Shown here piece after piece: positions 11,115 to 22,389 of a stretch of 64,000 bases of DNA (position 1 is the first letter of the stretch; each line of letters opens with the position of its first letter). The notes under the pieces were generated by a model that had not been told where the DNA came from, made no database searches, and saw only the letters and a list, made by a program, of their open reading frames with translations. A program made the position numbers and the translations under genes. Source of the DNA: Massilia brevitalea (GTDB taxonomy: Bacteria > Pseudomonadota > Gammaproteobacteria > Burkholderiales > Burkholderiaceae_D); the NCBI RefSeq assembly GCF_030711405.1, contig NZ_JAULSI010000010.1, positions 67,570-131,569 on the forward strand, written 5' to 3'.

Positions 11115-11366
11115 TCAGTCCTCGAGTGGGGTGGTCTTGTCGTTGTTGATGGCCAGCACCGCGTACTTGATGGCCAGGAAGACCGCAAACAGCATCAGGG
11201 CCAGCGGAATGACGGTGATCGCGCAAGCGACCAGCACGGCCGCCAGCAACAGGGCCGGCCAGGGCAGGGCCGAGAAAGTGCGCAGGCCGCCGCGCAGGGT
11301 GCGCAGGCAGGCTTCGGCGGCGTCTTCGAGTTCGGCGGCAAAGCTACGGAAGGTGGTGGTTTTCAT
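11115..11366 (-). CDS. Small membrane protein of the LytTR operon
   Basis: An unrecognised 83-aa protein. The N-terminal 35 residues are amphipathic (SFAAELEDAAEACLRTLRGG). Two adjacent hydrophobic stretches follow (WPALLLAAVLVACAITVI and LALMLFAVFLAIKYAVLA), then a short charged tail. The start has GGGAG upstream. It is the first gene of a three-gene unit with the kinase and regulator, so a role as accessory or sensory partner of that kinase is plausible but unproven. Confidence 0.75.
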   Translation of the reverse strand: MKTTTFRSFAAELEDAAEACLRTLRGGLRTFSALPWPALLLAAVLVACAITVIPLALMLFAVFLAIKYAVLAINNDKTTPLED

Positions 11367-11462
11367 GCGACCGCTCCCTTTAAAAGAAGTTCGGATAGCT
11401 GCACTCTAAAACCACTGCCGCGTCCGCGCGAGCCTGGGGCGACGAATGGTGGATTTCATGGG

Positions 11463-12038
11463 CTAACCAGTCGCGTGGGCCGATGAAGGGAGGGCAGTGC
11501 GCTCGTCCCAATAGCGCCGCAGCAGGCCGTAGAAGGCCGTGTCCGCCTTTTCGCCATGGACGATCCAGCGCTCGGGCATGTAGCCTTCCTGTCGAAAACC
11601 GAGCTTTTCCAGCAGCCGCGCCGAGGCTTCGTTGCGCGGGTCGATGTCGGCTTCGATGCGGTTGATGTCGAGCACGTGGAAGGCATGGTCGAGCAGGCCT
11701 TCCAGCGCTTCGGCCGCGTAACCCTGGCCCCAGTAAGCGCGTCCCAGGGCGTAGCCGAGTTCGCAGCGCCGGTTCTGTTCGAAGAAGCCGCGCAGGTTGC
11801 AGATGCCGATCAGGCGGTTCGTGCCGACCAGCGCGATGGCGTAGCGCGCCAGGCCGCCATCCCGGTAGGCCTGCCGGGCCTCGGCAATCATGGCCTCGGC
11901 CTGGGCGATGTCGGTCCAGGCGCCGCTCGACCAATAACGCACCACGTCGGGCTCGGCGAATACACGCAGCAGGTCGGCGGCGTCGTCGTTCTCGAAGGGG
12001 CGCAGGATCAGGCGGCCGGTACGCAGGATGGGTGGCAT
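11463..12038 (-). CDS. GNAT family N-acetyltransferase (RimJ/RimL-like)
   Basis: Probable acyl-CoA-dependent N-acetyltransferase of 191 aa. It has the RimJ/RimL opening (ILRTGRLILRPFENDDA) and the acetyl-CoA loop region RAYWGQGYAAEAL, with a late beta-strand segment SARLLEKLGFRQEGY typical of the fold. The substrate, protein or small molecule, cannot be told. It is transcribed toward the LytTR operon but separated from it by about 95 bases. Confidence 0.88.
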   Translation of the reverse strand: MPPILRTGRLILRPFENDDAADLLRVFAEPDVVRYWSSGAWTDIAQAEAMIAEARQAYRDGGLARYAIALVGTNRLIGICNLRGFFEQNRRCELGYALGRAYWGQGYAAEALEGLLDHAFHVLDINRIEADIDPRNEASARLLEKLGFRQEGYMPERWIVHGEKADTAFYGLLRRYWDERTALPSSAHATG

Positions 12039-12366
12039 GGCAATCTCCGAAGCTAAACGGTTTGCGCTGGATCAAACACCTTGGCATTCTGCTAAGAAGT
12101 TCTTAAGTGCACTAGCATTGTCCAGTTCTCGTGGCTGACTTCGCATATACGCAATTTCATATGACGGTTTCCCAGCCTGCGTTTATATTAATGGATCGCT
12201 TAGCTCTTTTGCATGTTTGCAACGCAGCATGCATGAGCGCCTCGGGTCTGGCGCCGCCGGCTTTACTTTTACGGCCAGGGCGCGCACATTGTTATGACGA
12301 CTCATCGTTTTGCATCATCGTTTTGAATGACGGTCCGCCACAGGACTGCAACAAGGGAGAGCCTGC
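12039..12366. promoter_or_regulatory. Regulatory region upstream of the uracil catabolic cluster
   Basis: A 328-base gene-free, relatively AT-rich interval between the divergent acetyltransferase and aminotransferase genes. It holds an inverted repeat TAAGAA-G-TTCTTA at 12093-12105 and a direct repeat TCATCGTTTTG at 12302-12312 and 12315-12325. The ribosome site AAGGGAG precedes the aminotransferase ATG. Which repeat is an operator is not known, and no dedicated regulator gene is adjacent. Confidence 0.4.
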
Positions 12367-13683
12367 ATGAACGAAGCCAGACCCGCATCGATGTCCGCAT
12401 TCTGGATGCCATTCACGAACAACCGCGACTTCAAGTCCGATCCGCGCCTGCTGGTGTCGGCCGAAGGCATGTACTACAAGGATGTCGACGGCAACCAGAT
12501 CCTCGACGGCACCGCCGGCCTCTGGTGCGTCCCCTGCGGCCACGCCCAGCCCCGCATCGTCAGCGCGGTACGCGAGATGATCGGCCAGCTCGATTTCGCG
12601 CCCACCTTCCAGATGGGCCACCCGGCCGCCTTCGACCTGGCCGAGCAGCTGATGGACTACACCGGCCACAAGTTCGGCCACGTGTTTTATACGAACTCCG
12701 GTTCCGAGGCGGTCGACACCGCCCTGAAGATCGCGCTGGCCTACCACAAGGCGCGCGGCGAGGGCGGGCGTACCCGATTGATCGGGCGCGAACGCGGCTA
12801 CCATGGCGTCGGCTTTGGCGGCCTGTCGGTGGGCGGCATCGGCCCGAACCGCAAGGCCTTTGGCCCGCTGCTGCCGGGCGTCGACCACCTGCCGCACACG
12901 CACAACCTGCTGAAGAATGCGTTCTCGCGCGGCGAGCCTGACTTCGGCGCCGAGCTGGCCGACGAACTCGAACGCCTGGTCACGCTGCACGATGCGTCCA
13001 CGATTGCCGCCGTCATCATCGAGCCGGTGTCCGGTTCCACCGGCGTGCTGGTGCCGCCGAAAGGCTACCTGAAGAAGCTGCGCCAGATCTGCGACAAGCA
13101 CGGCATCCTCTTGATCTTCGACGAAGTGATCACCGGTTTCGGGCGTCTGACTAAGCCCTTCGCGGCGGACTATTTCGACGTCGAGCCGGATATGATGACC
13201 ACGGCGAAGGGCCTGACCAACGGCGTAATCCCGATGGGCGCCGTGTTCAGCAAAAAGCACATCCACGATGCCTTCATGGAGGCGCCGGCCGGCATCGAGC
13301 TGTTCCACGGCTATACCTACTCGGGCCACCCGGTGGCCTGCGCCGCCTCGCTGGCCACGCTCGAAGTCTTCAAGGAACAGCAGATCCTCGAACACGCGAA
13401 GGGCATCCAGCCCTATTGGGAAGACGCGGTGCATTCGCTGAAAGGCCTGCCGCATGTGATCGACCTGCGCACCATCGGCCTGATCGCCGGCATCGAGCTC
13501 GAACCGATTCCGGGCAAGCCCGGTGCGCGCGCCTTCCAGGCGCTGAAGAAGGCCTTTGCCGACGGCATCCTGATCCGCACCACGGGCGACATCATCGCGC
13601 TGTCGCCGCCCCTCATCCTCGAGAAACAGCACATCGACGAATTGTTCGGCAAGCTGGCCAACGTACTGAAAAACCTGGATTAA
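12367..13683 (+). CDS. Beta-alanine--pyruvate aminotransferase (omega-amino acid transaminase)
   Basis: PLP enzyme of aminotransferase class III that converts beta-alanine plus pyruvate to malonate semialdehyde and alanine. The 438-aa protein has the typical [11 protein letters not shown] cofactor segment, the Schiff-base Lys281 in TTAKGLTNG, and the N-terminal [11 protein letters not shown] stretch common in omega-amino acid pyruvate transaminases. It is the first gene of the uracil-degradation cluster, and the semialdehyde dehydrogenase follows after ten bases. Family members also accept other omega-amines, so substrate assignment rests on the neighbours. The ribosome site is AAGGGAG. Confidence 0.93.
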   Translation: MNEARPASMSAFWMPFTNNRDFKSDPRLLVSAEGMYYKDVDGNQILDGTAGLWCVPCGHAQPRIVSAVREMIGQLDFAPTFQMGHPAAFDLAEQLMDYTGHKFGHVFYTNSGSEAVDTALKIALAYHKARGEGGRTRLIGRERGYHGVGFGGLSVGGIGPNRKAFGPLLPGVDHLPHTHNLLKNAFSRGEPDFGAELADELERLVTLHDASTIAAVIIEPVSGSTGVLVPPKGYLKKLRQICDKHGILLIFDEVITGFGRLTKPFAADYFDVEPDMMTTAKGLTNGVIPMGAVFSKKHIHDAFMEAPAGIELFHGYTYSGHPVACAASLATLEVFKEQQILEHAKGIQPYWEDAVHSLKGLPHVIDLRTIGLIAGIELEPIPGKPGARAFQALKKAFADGILIRTTGDIIALSPPLILEKQHIDELFGKLANVLKNLD

Positions 13684-13693
13684 AGAGACAAAC

Positions 13694-15196
13694 ATGAATC
13701 AACTTGACGTCATTGGCCACTTCATCGGCGGCCATGTGGTCGACAGCGCCGGCGAGCGCTATGCCGACGTATTCAACCCGGCGCTGGGCGAGCCCTGTGC
13801 GCGCGTGACCCTGGGCGGCGTGGATGAAGTCAATGCCGCCGTGTTTGCCGCGGCCGCCGCTTTCCCGGCCTGGTCGGCCACGCCGCCACTGGCGCGCTCG
13901 CGCATCCTGTTCAAGTACCTCCAGCTGTGCCAGCAGCACCTTGATGAATTCGCCGCCATGATCACGCGCGAGCACGGCAAGACCTTCAGCGACGCGCAGG
14001 GCGAAGTGGCGCGAGGCATCGAGGTGGTGGAATTTGCCTGCGGCATTCCGCAACTGCTGAAGGGCGAGTTCACCGACCAGATCGCACGCGGCATCGATGC
14101 CTGGTCGATGCGCCAGCCGCTCGGCGTGGTGGCCGGCATCACGCCGTTCAACTTCCCGGTGATGGTGCCGATGTGGATGTTCCCGGTGGCGCTCGCGTGC
14201 GGGAATACCTTCGTGCTGAAACCGTCCGAACGCGATCCGTCGCCGTCGCTGCTGCATGCGAAGCTGTTGAAAGAAGCAGGGCTGCCGGATGGCGTGTTCA
14301 ACGTGGTGCAGGGCGATAAAACGGCGGTCGATGCGCTGCTCGACAATCCGGAAGTGCAGGCGATCAGTTTTGTCGGCTCGACGCCGATTGCCGAATACAT
14401 CTACGCGCGCGGCAGCGCCAACGGCAAGCGGGTGCAGGCCCTGGGCGGCGCCAAGAACCACATGGTGGTCATGCCCGACGCCGACATGGACATGGCGGTC
14501 GACGCGCTGATCGGCGCGGCCTACGGTTCAGCCGGCGAGCGCTGCATGGCGATCTCGGTGGCGGTGGCGATCGGCGACGCCGGCGACAAGCTGGTGGCGG
14601 CGCTGGCCGAGCGCACGGCCAAGCTGAAGATCGGCGAGGGCATGAGCGCCGGTGCGGAGATGGGGCCGGTGGTCACGCAGGCGGCGCGCCAGCGCATCGA
14701 GCGGCTGATCGGCGAAGGCGTGGAGCAGGGCGCCACGCTGGTGGTCGATGGCCGCGGGCACAAGGTCGAGGGCTTCGAGAATGGCTTTTTTGTGGGCGGC
14801 ACGCTGTTCGACCATGTGCAGCCTTCCATGAGCATCTACCAGGAAGAGATCTTCGGGCCGGTGCTGTGCGTGGTGCGCTTGCCCGATGTGGGCAGCGCGC
14901 TGGAGCTGATCAACGCCAACGAATACGGCAACGGCGTGGCCGTGTTCACGCGCGACGGCGGCGTGGCGCGCGAGTTCGTGCGCCAGATCCAGGTGGGCAT
15001 GGTAGGCGTGAACGTGCCGCTGCCGGTGCCAATGGCCTTCAACAGCTTCGGCGGCTGGAAGCGCAGCATGTTCGGCGACCACCACGCGTACGGACCGGAA
15101 GGCGTGCGCTTCTATACGCGGCACAAGGCGGTGATGCAGCGCTGGCCGAACACGGCGAGCGCCGGCGTCGAGTTCGCGTTCCCGCAGATGAAGTAA
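13694..15196 (+). CDS. mmsA: CoA-acylating (methyl)malonate-semialdehyde dehydrogenase
   Basis: Oxidises malonate or methylmalonate semialdehyde to acetyl- or propionyl-CoA with NAD and CoA. The 500-aa length is usual for MmsA/IolA. The catalytic Cys284 sits in GSAGERCMA, the cofactor region contains [11 protein letters not shown], and the late EEIFGPVL motif is present. Placed straight after the beta-alanine aminotransferase, its job here is inferred to be malonate semialdehyde to acetyl-CoA, the last step of reductive pyrimidine degradation. A REP-like palindrome pair lies between it and preT. Confidence 0.95.
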   Translation: MNQLDVIGHFIGGHVVDSAGERYADVFNPALGEPCARVTLGGVDEVNAAVFAAAAAFPAWSATPPLARSRILFKYLQLCQQHLDEFAAMITREHGKTFSDAQGEVARGIEVVEFACGIPQLLKGEFTDQIARGIDAWSMRQPLGVVAGITPFNFPVMVPMWMFPVALACGNTFVLKPSERDPSPSLLHAKLLKEAGLPDGVFNVVQGDKTAVDALLDNPEVQAISFVGSTPIAEYIYARGSANGKRVQALGGAKNHMVVMPDADMDMAVDALIGAAYGSAGERCMAISVAVAIGDAGDKLVAALAERTAKLKIGEGMSAGAEMGPVVTQAARQRIERLIGEGVEQGATLVVDGRGHKVEGFENGFFVGGTLFDHVQPSMSIYQEEIFGPVLCVVRLPDVGSALELINANEYGNGVAVFTRDGGVAREFVRQIQVGMVGVNVPLPVPMAFNSFGGWKRSMFGDHHAYGPEGVRFYTRHKAVMQRWPNTASAGVEFAFPQMK

Positions 15197-15219
15197 CCGG
15201 CGTCGCCGAAGCACGCATT

Positions 15220-15323
15220 GTAGGGTGGGCACTTGTGCCCACGCGGTACCACATTCGATGGTCGATATGCGCGAGCTCACCCTTCATGAGCACGACCGCG
15301 TGGGCACAAGTGCCCACCCTACG
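15220..15323. repeat. REP-like inverted pair (TT/AA type)
   Basis: Left copy 15220-15247 is GTAGGGTGGGCAC-TT-GTGCCCACGCGGT (written in parts). The right copy 15295-15322 is its exact reverse complement, with AA at the centre. Each copy is itself a hairpin (GTGGGCAC/GTGCCCAC), and the two copies can pair across a 47-base spacer. It lies in the mmsA-preT gap, inside a probable operon, where it could affect mRNA processing or polarity. Confidence 0.85.
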
Positions 15324-15392
15324 AAAAGCAACAGCACGTATCAGCAGCAGTTCGAACACCAGCATTTCACCTTACAACAACAAGGGATGCAC

Positions 15393-16763
15393 ATGATCGA
15401 GACTCTCCAGCACCTGCCGCCGGCAGCCGATTCGCACGCGGCGCTGGCCACCCAGTTCACCGACCTGGCGCCCCCGCTCACCGCGCGCCAGGCCGCCATC
15501 GAGGCGGCGCGCTGCCTGTACTGCTACGACGCCCCCTGCACCCGGGCCTGCCCCACCGGCATCGACGTGGCCAGCTTCATCCGCAACATCCACGACCAGA
15601 ACGTCACCGGCGCAGCCGTCGGCATCCTGAAGCAGAACATCTTCGGCGGCAGCTGCGCCCGCGTCTGTCCCACCGAAATCCTGTGCGAAGACGCCTGCGT
15701 ACGCAACCACTACGCCGAGCGCGAGCCCGTGAAAATCGGCCTGCTGCAGCGCCACGCCATCGACAACGCCGGCTTCACCGCCCACCCCTTTACACGCGCC
15801 CCCAGCACCGGCAAGACGGTCGCCGTGGTCGGCGCCGGTCCCGCCGGACTCTCCTGCGCGCACCGCCTGGCCATGCTCGGCCACGACGTGGTGGTGTTCG
15901 AGGCGCGCCCCAAAGCCGGCGGCCTGAACGAATACGGCATCGCCAAGTACAAGCTGCCCGGCGAATTCGCCCAGCAGGAAGTCGACTTCCTGCTCTCGGT
16001 CGGCGGCATCGACATCCAGTACGGCCAGGCGCTCGGCGACAACCTGCAGCTGCGCGATTTGCACACGCGCTTCGACGCCGTCTTCCTCGGCCTCGGCCTG
16101 GGCGCCAGCCGCCGTCTCGGCCTCACTGGCGAAGACGCCCCTGGCCTGCTGGCCGCCACCGACTACATCGCCGCACTGCGCCAGGCCGACGACCTCTCGC
16201 GCCTGCCGGTGCCGCGCCGCGCCATCGTGGTCGGCGCCGGGAATACGGCCATTGACATGGCGGTGCAGATCAAGCGCCTCGGCGCCGACGAAGTCACGCT
16301 GGTCTACCGCCGCGGCTTTGAGGCCATGAGCGCCACCGGCCACGAAATCAAGATCGCGAAACTGAACGGCGTGCGCATCCGCACCTGGGCCGCGCCCCTG
16401 GAAGTGCTGCTCGACGATGCGGGCCGCGTGGCCGGCATGCGCTTCGAGGAAACCCGCATCGACGATGGCCGCCTGGCGCGTAGCGGCGCCTTCATCGACA
16501 TCGCCGCCGACGCCGTGTTCAAGGCCATCGGCCAGGCGATCGAGGCGCCGCCGCCACTTGACCAGTTCGCGCAGACGCTGTGGCGCGAGGGCGAGCGCAT
16601 CCAGGTTGATGCGGCATTGCGCACCGGCGTGCCGGGCATCTACGCCGGCGGCGACTGCGTGGCCCTCGGCCAGGACCTGACGGTGCAGGCCGTCCAGCAT
16701 GGCAAGGTGGCCGCGCTGGCCATCCACAACGACTTCCAAGCGGGGGCAGCATGGCCGACCTGA
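15393..16763 (+). CDS. preT: NAD-dependent dihydropyrimidine dehydrogenase subunit PreT
   Basis: Electron-input subunit of bacterial dihydropyrimidine dehydrogenase, which interconverts uracil/thymine and their 5,6-dihydro forms with NADH. The N-terminal Fe-S region has two Cys-rich runs (CLYCYDAPCTRACPTG and CARVCPTEILCEDAC), as in glutamate synthase small subunits. An FAD Rossmann motif (VVGAGPAGLSCA) and a second dinucleotide motif (VVGAGNTAIDMA) follow. The start at ATG 15393 is preferred because AAGGG lies six bases upstream; the in-frame ATG at 15387 is too close to it. The product is 456 aa. The 3' end overlaps preA by 13 bases. Confidence 0.93.
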   Translation: MIETLQHLPPAADSHAALATQFTDLAPPLTARQAAIEAARCLYCYDAPCTRACPTGIDVASFIRNIHDQNVTGAAVGILKQNIFGGSCARVCPTEILCEDACVRNHYAEREPVKIGLLQRHAIDNAGFTAHPFTRAPSTGKTVAVVGAGPAGLSCAHRLAMLGHDVVVFEARPKAGGLNEYGIAKYKLPGEFAQQEVDFLLSVGGIDIQYGQALGDNLQLRDLHTRFDAVFLGLGLGASRRLGLTGEDAPGLLAATDYIAALRQADDLSRLPVPRRAIVVGAGNTAIDMAVQIKRLGADEVTLVYRRGFEAMSATGHEIKIAKLNGVRIRTWAAPLEVLLDDAGRVAGMRFEETRIDDGRLARSGAFIDIAADAVFKAIGQAIEAPPPLDQFAQTLWREGERIQVDAALRTGVPGIYAGGDCVALGQDLTVQAVQHGKVAALAIHNDFQAGAAWPT

Positions 16764-18100
16764 GCATCGACTTCTGCGGCATCCAATCGCCGAATCCCTT
16801 CTGGCTGGCCTCGGCGCCGCCGACCGACAAGGCGTATAACGTGGTGCGCGCCTTCGAGGCGGGGTGGGGTGGGGTGGTCTGGAAGACCCTGGGCGAAGAC
16901 CCGCCGGCGGTGAACGTCTCCTCGCGCTATTCGGCCCACTACGGCAAGAACCGCGAAGTCATCGGCTTCAACAACATCGAGCTGATCACCGACCGCAGCC
17001 TGGAGATCAACCTGCGCGAAATCACGGCCGTGAAAAAGGCCTGGCCGGACCGCGCGATGATCGTGTCGCTGATGCTGCCTTGCGAAGAAGCGCCCTGGGC
17101 CGCGATCCTGCCGCTGGTGGAAGCGACCGGCGCCGACGGCATCGAACTGAACTTCGGCTGCCCGCACGGCATGCCGGAACGCGGCATGGGCGCGGCCGTC
17201 GGCCAGGTGCCCGAATACGTGCAGATGGTGACAAGCTGGTGCAAGAAGCACACCCGCCTGCCCGTCATCGTCAAGCTCACCCCGAACATCACCGACGTGC
17301 GCGCGCCGGCCCGCGCTGCACTCGCCGGCGGGGCGGATGCGGTCTCGCTGATCAACACCGTGAATTCGATCACCCACCTCGACCTGGAGCGCATGGTGGC
17401 CTACCCGATCGTCGGCGGCGCCAGCACCCACGGCGGCTACTGCGGCTCGGCCGTGAAACCGATCGCACTGAACATGGTGGCCGAGATCGCGCGCGACCCG
17501 GCCACGCGGGGCTTGCCGATCTCCGGCATCGGCGGCATCGGCAACTGGCGCGACGCGGCCGAGTTCATCGCCCTCGGCGCCGGCTGCGTGCAGGTGTGCA
17601 CGGCGGCGATGCTGCACGGCTTCCGCATCGTCGACGAGATGAAGGATGGCCTGTCGCGCTGGATGGATACGCAGGGCTACGCGAACATCGCGGCCTTCTC
17701 GCGCAAGGCGGTGCCGAACACCACCGACTGGAAATACCTGGACATGCATTACCAGGTGATCGCCGACATCGACCAGGACAAGTGCATCAAGTGCGGCAAG
17801 TGCTTCGTGGCCTGCGAAGACACCTCGCACCAGGCCATCGCCCAACTGGTGGCGGAGAACGGCACGCGCCGCTACGAAGTGATCCGTTCCGAGTGCGTGG
17901 GCTGCAACCTGTGCGAGATCACCTGTCCGGTCGAGTCCTGTATCACGATGGTGCCGCAGCCGTCTACGCAGCCTTACATGAACTGGACCCAGGACCCCCG
18001 CAATCCGCGCGCGGAGAACCTGGCGCCGCCGACTGCGCCGGTGGACGGAGCGGCCATTGCGGAGGCGGGCAGTTCGGCCGGTGCTGCCGCGCTGGTGTAG
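16751..18100 (+). CDS. preA: NAD-dependent dihydropyrimidine dehydrogenase catalytic subunit PreA
   Basis: Catalytic FMN subunit that reduces uracil and thymine. The TIM-barrel half resembles dihydroorotate dehydrogenase and has the pyrimidine-specific NFGCPHGMPERGMG loop and a SGIGGIGNWRDAAEF phosphate-binding stretch. The C terminus carries two 4Fe-4S ferredoxin motifs, CIKCGKCFVAC and CVGCNLCEITC. The product is 449 aa, slightly longer than the E. coli protein because of an Ala/Pro-rich tail. It overlaps preT, consistent with a PreTA heterotetramer made from one message. Confidence 0.95.
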   Translation: MADLSIDFCGIQSPNPFWLASAPPTDKAYNVVRAFEAGWGGVVWKTLGEDPPAVNVSSRYSAHYGKNREVIGFNNIELITDRSLEINLREITAVKKAWPDRAMIVSLMLPCEEAPWAAILPLVEATGADGIELNFGCPHGMPERGMGAAVGQVPEYVQMVTSWCKKHTRLPVIVKLTPNITDVRAPARAALAGGADAVSLINTVNSITHLDLERMVAYPIVGGASTHGGYCGSAVKPIALNMVAEIARDPATRGLPISGIGGIGNWRDAAEFIALGAGCVQVCTAAMLHGFRIVDEMKDGLSRWMDTQGYANIAAFSRKAVPNTTDWKYLDMHYQVIADIDQDKCIKCGKCFVACEDTSHQAIAQLVAENGTRRYEVIRSECVGCNLCEITCPVESCITMVPQPSTQPYMNWTQDPRNPRAENLAPPTAPVDGAAIAEAGSSAGAAALV

Positions 18101-18161
18101 CGCACGTACATATTGCGCTACACTGCGCCGCATCCACCGCAACCGATAGGAGAGCCCCACT

Positions 18162-19652
18162 GTGACGGAACAGCACCCAGTCAGCAACGAACTCTGGAAC
18201 CACGATCTCGCCCCCACCAGCCCCGCCCAGCGCACCTGGCGCTGGTACCACTTCGCCGCGCTCTGGGTCGGCATGGTCATCAGCATCCCGGCCTACATGC
18301 TGGCGGCCAGCCTGATCGAAAGCGGCATGTCGGCCTGGCAGGCGGTGTTGACGGTGTTCCTGGCGAACGTGATCGTGCTGCTGCCCATGCTCCTGATCGG
18401 CCATGCCGGCACCAAGTACGGCATTCCCTACGCGGTGCTGGCGCGCGCCAGCTTCGGCACCCGCGGCGCACGCCTGCCGGCGCTGATGCGCGCGATCGTC
18501 GCCTGCGGCTGGTACGGCATCCAGACCTGGTTCGGCGGTAGCATGATCTACACGCTGCTTGGCGTGCTGCTCGGCGCGCCGATTGCCGGCGCCAACCTGC
18601 CGGGCCTGGGCATCAACGCCGGCCAGCTGGCCTGCTTCCTGGGGTTCTGGGCGATCCAGATGTACTTCATCGTGCACGGCATGGAGTCGATCCGCAAGCT
18701 CGAGACCTATACCGCGCCGCTGAAAATCGCGATCTGCTTCCTGCTGCTCTGGTGGGTGTACGACAAGGTCGGCGGCTTCGGCCCGCTGCTCGACCAGCCT
18801 TCGCAGTTCGTCGCAGGCGGCCCGAAATCCGGCCTGTTCTGGTCGGTGTTCTGGCCTTCGCTCACCGCCATGATCGGCTACTGGGCCACGCTGGCGCTGA
18901 ACATCCCCGACTTCACGCGCTTCGCCAAAACGCAAAAAGACCAGGTGGTCGGCCAGACCCTCGGTTTGCCGCTGCCGATGGCGCTGCTCGCCGCGCTGGC
19001 CGTCACCGTCACCTCGGCCACCATCGTCCTGTACGGGAAAGCGCTGTGGGACCCGGTCGACGTGGCCAGCCGCATGACCGGCATCGCCGTGCTGGTGGCC
19101 TTGCTGATCCTCCTGATCGACACCGCCAGCGTCAACCTGGCGGCCAACCTGGTCGGCCCGGCCTACGACTTCTCGGCGCTGTCGCCGAAGCGCATCACCT
19201 ACCGCACCGGCGGCTACATCACGGCCGGCATCGCGCTGGCCATGATGCCGTGGAAGATCCTGGAGACGACCCAGAACTACATCTTCATCTGGCTGACCGG
19301 TTACTCGGCGCTGCTCGGGCCGATCGCCGGCATCATGATCATCGACTACTACTTCATCCGCCAGACCCGGCTCGACGTCGACCAGCTGTACCGCGACAAC
19401 GGCATCTATGCGTACAAGGGCGGCTGGAACGGCGCGGCCATCGTGGCGTTTGCAGCGGGCGTGCTGCCGAACCTGCCGGGCTTCCTGAACGCGGCGCTGC
19501 CGGCCTCGTTCCCGAACGTGGGCGAGGCGTTCAAGACCATCTATACCTATGCCTGGTTCGTCGGCGTCGTGATCGCGGCGGTCGTCTACGGGCTGATGAT
19601 GAAAGGCCGCACGGCGCCGGCATTGCGGGCGGCTCCGCACACTCCAACCTGA
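18162..19652 (+). CDS. NCS1 family nucleobase/hydantoin permease
   Basis: Inner-membrane symporter of the nucleobase:cation-symporter-1 family, about 12 hydrophobic segments in 496 aa. The N-terminal LWNHDLAPTSPAQRTW motif is characteristic and is followed by the first membrane span. The start is GTG with TAGGAGAG upstream. Lying between preA and the dihydropyrimidinase gene, it most likely imports uracil, thymine or a related hydantoin or allantoin; the substrate within this set cannot be fixed by eye. Confidence 0.92.
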   Translation: MTEQHPVSNELWNHDLAPTSPAQRTWRWYHFAALWVGMVISIPAYMLAASLIESGMSAWQAVLTVFLANVIVLLPMLLIGHAGTKYGIPYAVLARASFGTRGARLPALMRAIVACGWYGIQTWFGGSMIYTLLGVLLGAPIAGANLPGLGINAGQLACFLGFWAIQMYFIVHGMESIRKLETYTAPLKIAICFLLLWWVYDKVGGFGPLLDQPSQFVAGGPKSGLFWSVFWPSLTAMIGYWATLALNIPDFTRFAKTQKDQVVGQTLGLPLPMALLAALAVTVTSATIVLYGKALWDPVDVASRMTGIAVLVALLILLIDTASVNLAANLVGPAYDFSALSPKRITYRTGGYITAGIALAMMPWKILETTQNYIFIWLTGYSALLGPIAGIMIIDYYFIRQTRLDVDQLYRDNGIYAYKGGWNGAAIVAFAAGVLPNLPGFLNAALPASFPNVGEAFKTIYTYAWFVGVVIAAVVYGLMMKGRTAPALRAAPHTPT

Positions 19653-21068
<1,416 letters not shown>

Positions 21069-21088
21069 TTACCACTGGAGACACCACC

Positions 21089-22330
21089 ATGTCCGACACC
21101 CTGCGCATCAACGGCCAACGCCTGTGGGACTCCCTGATGGAACTGGCCCGCATCGGCGCCACCGACAAGGGCGGCGTCAAGCGCCTCGCCCTGACTGACC
21201 TCGACCGCCAGGGCCGCGACCTGGTCGTGCAATGGGGCCGTGAGGCCGGCATGAGCGTCACCATCGACAAGATCGGCAACGTCTTCATGCGCCGCCCGGG
21301 CCGCAACAACGGTCTCGCCCCGATCGTCACCGGCAGCCACGTCGACACCCAGCCCACCGGCGGCAAGTTCGACGGCAACTACGGCGTGCTGGCCGGCCTG
21401 GAAGTCGTGCGCACGCTGAACGACCAGGATATCGTTACCGAAGCCCCGATCGAAGTCGCCTTCTGGACCAATGAAGAAGGCTCGCGCTTCGTGCCGGTGA
21501 TGATGGGCTCCGGCGTGTTCTGCGGCGCCTTCAGCCTGGACGCCGCCTACGCCGCCACGGACGTCGAGGGAAAAAGCGTGCGCGAGGAACTCGAACGCAT
21601 CGGCTATCTTGGCGAGGAAGAACCGGGCCAGCACCCGATTGGCGCCTATTTCGAGACCCACATCGAGCAGGGCCCGGTGCTGGAAGACGCGGACAAGGTG
21701 ATCGGCGTGGTGCCGGCCGTGATGGGCCTGTCCTGGTACGACTGCACGGTCAGCGGCATGGAAGCGCACGCCGGGCCCACGCCGATGGGCCTGCGCCGCG
21801 ATGCGCTGCAAGTAGCGACCGTCATCATGCAGGAGGTGGTGGCGATTGCCAACCGCTACCCGCCTTACGGGCGCGGTACGGTCGGCATGGTGCAGGTGTT
21901 CCCGAACAGCCGCAACGTGATTCCGGGCCAGGTGAAGTTCAGCATCGACCTGCGCAACGTCAGCGACGATTTGCTGAACACCATGCACGAAGAGATGCTG
22001 GCCTTTGTGGCGCAGACGCGCGCCGGGACCGGCCTCGGCATCGAGGTCGAGCGCGTCTCCTACTTTCCGCCTTGCCCCTTCCACCCCGACTGTGTGAACG
22101 CCGTACGCGCCGCCACCGACAAGCTGGGCTACTCGGTGATGGACGTGGTCTCCGGCGCCGGCCACGACGCCATCTACGCGGCGCGCGTGGCGCCGGCAGG
22201 CATGATCTTCGTGCCCTGCAAGGACGGCATCAGCCACAACGAGATCGAGGACGCCAAGCCTGAGCACCTGGAAGCCGGCTGCAACGTGTTGCTGCACGCG
22301 ATGCTGGAGCGGGCGCAGGTGGTGAAGTAG
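21089..22330 (+). CDS. Zn-dependent N-carbamoyl-beta-alanine amidohydrolase
   Basis: M20-family hydrolase of 413 aa that removes the carbamoyl group from N-carbamoyl-beta-alanine, releasing beta-alanine, CO2 and ammonia. Metal-binding motifs are GSHVDTQPTGGKFDGNYG (metal His and Asp), NEEGSRF and HIEQGPVLE, and the dimerisation domain has EAHAGPTPMG. The start is ATG 21089 after GGAG. It completes uracil opening, and its product is the substrate of the aminotransferase at the head of the cluster. L-carbamoylases of the same family look alike, so substrate is inferred from context. Confidence 0.93.
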   Translation: MSDTLRINGQRLWDSLMELARIGATDKGGVKRLALTDLDRQGRDLVVQWGREAGMSVTIDKIGNVFMRRPGRNNGLAPIVTGSHVDTQPTGGKFDGNYGVLAGLEVVRTLNDQDIVTEAPIEVAFWTNEEGSRFVPVMMGSGVFCGAFSLDAAYAATDVEGKSVREELERIGYLGEEEPGQHPIGAYFETHIEQGPVLEDADKVIGVVPAVMGLSWYDCTVSGMEAHAGPTPMGLRRDALQVATVIMQEVVAIANRYPPYGRGTVGMVQVFPNSRNVIPGQVKFSIDLRNVSDDLLNTMHEEMLAFVAQTRAGTGLGIEVERVSYFPPCPFHPDCVNAVRAATDKLGYSVMDVVSGAGHDAIYAARVAPAGMIFVPCKDGISHNEIEDAKPEHLEAGCNVLLHAMLERAQVVK

Positions 22331-22389
22331 GGGAGGGACACTTCCTTTGCTGGACGGCAAGCGCCGGCGAACGCGGCTAGAATGCCCGC

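Noticed and set aside
17140..17220. Missing active-site Cys in PreA (Val in the GAAVGQ loop where mammalian dihydropyrimidine dehydrogenase has Cys)
   Set aside because: As far as I recall, bacterial PreA of E. coli also has Val at this place, so it is a family difference and not a defect.
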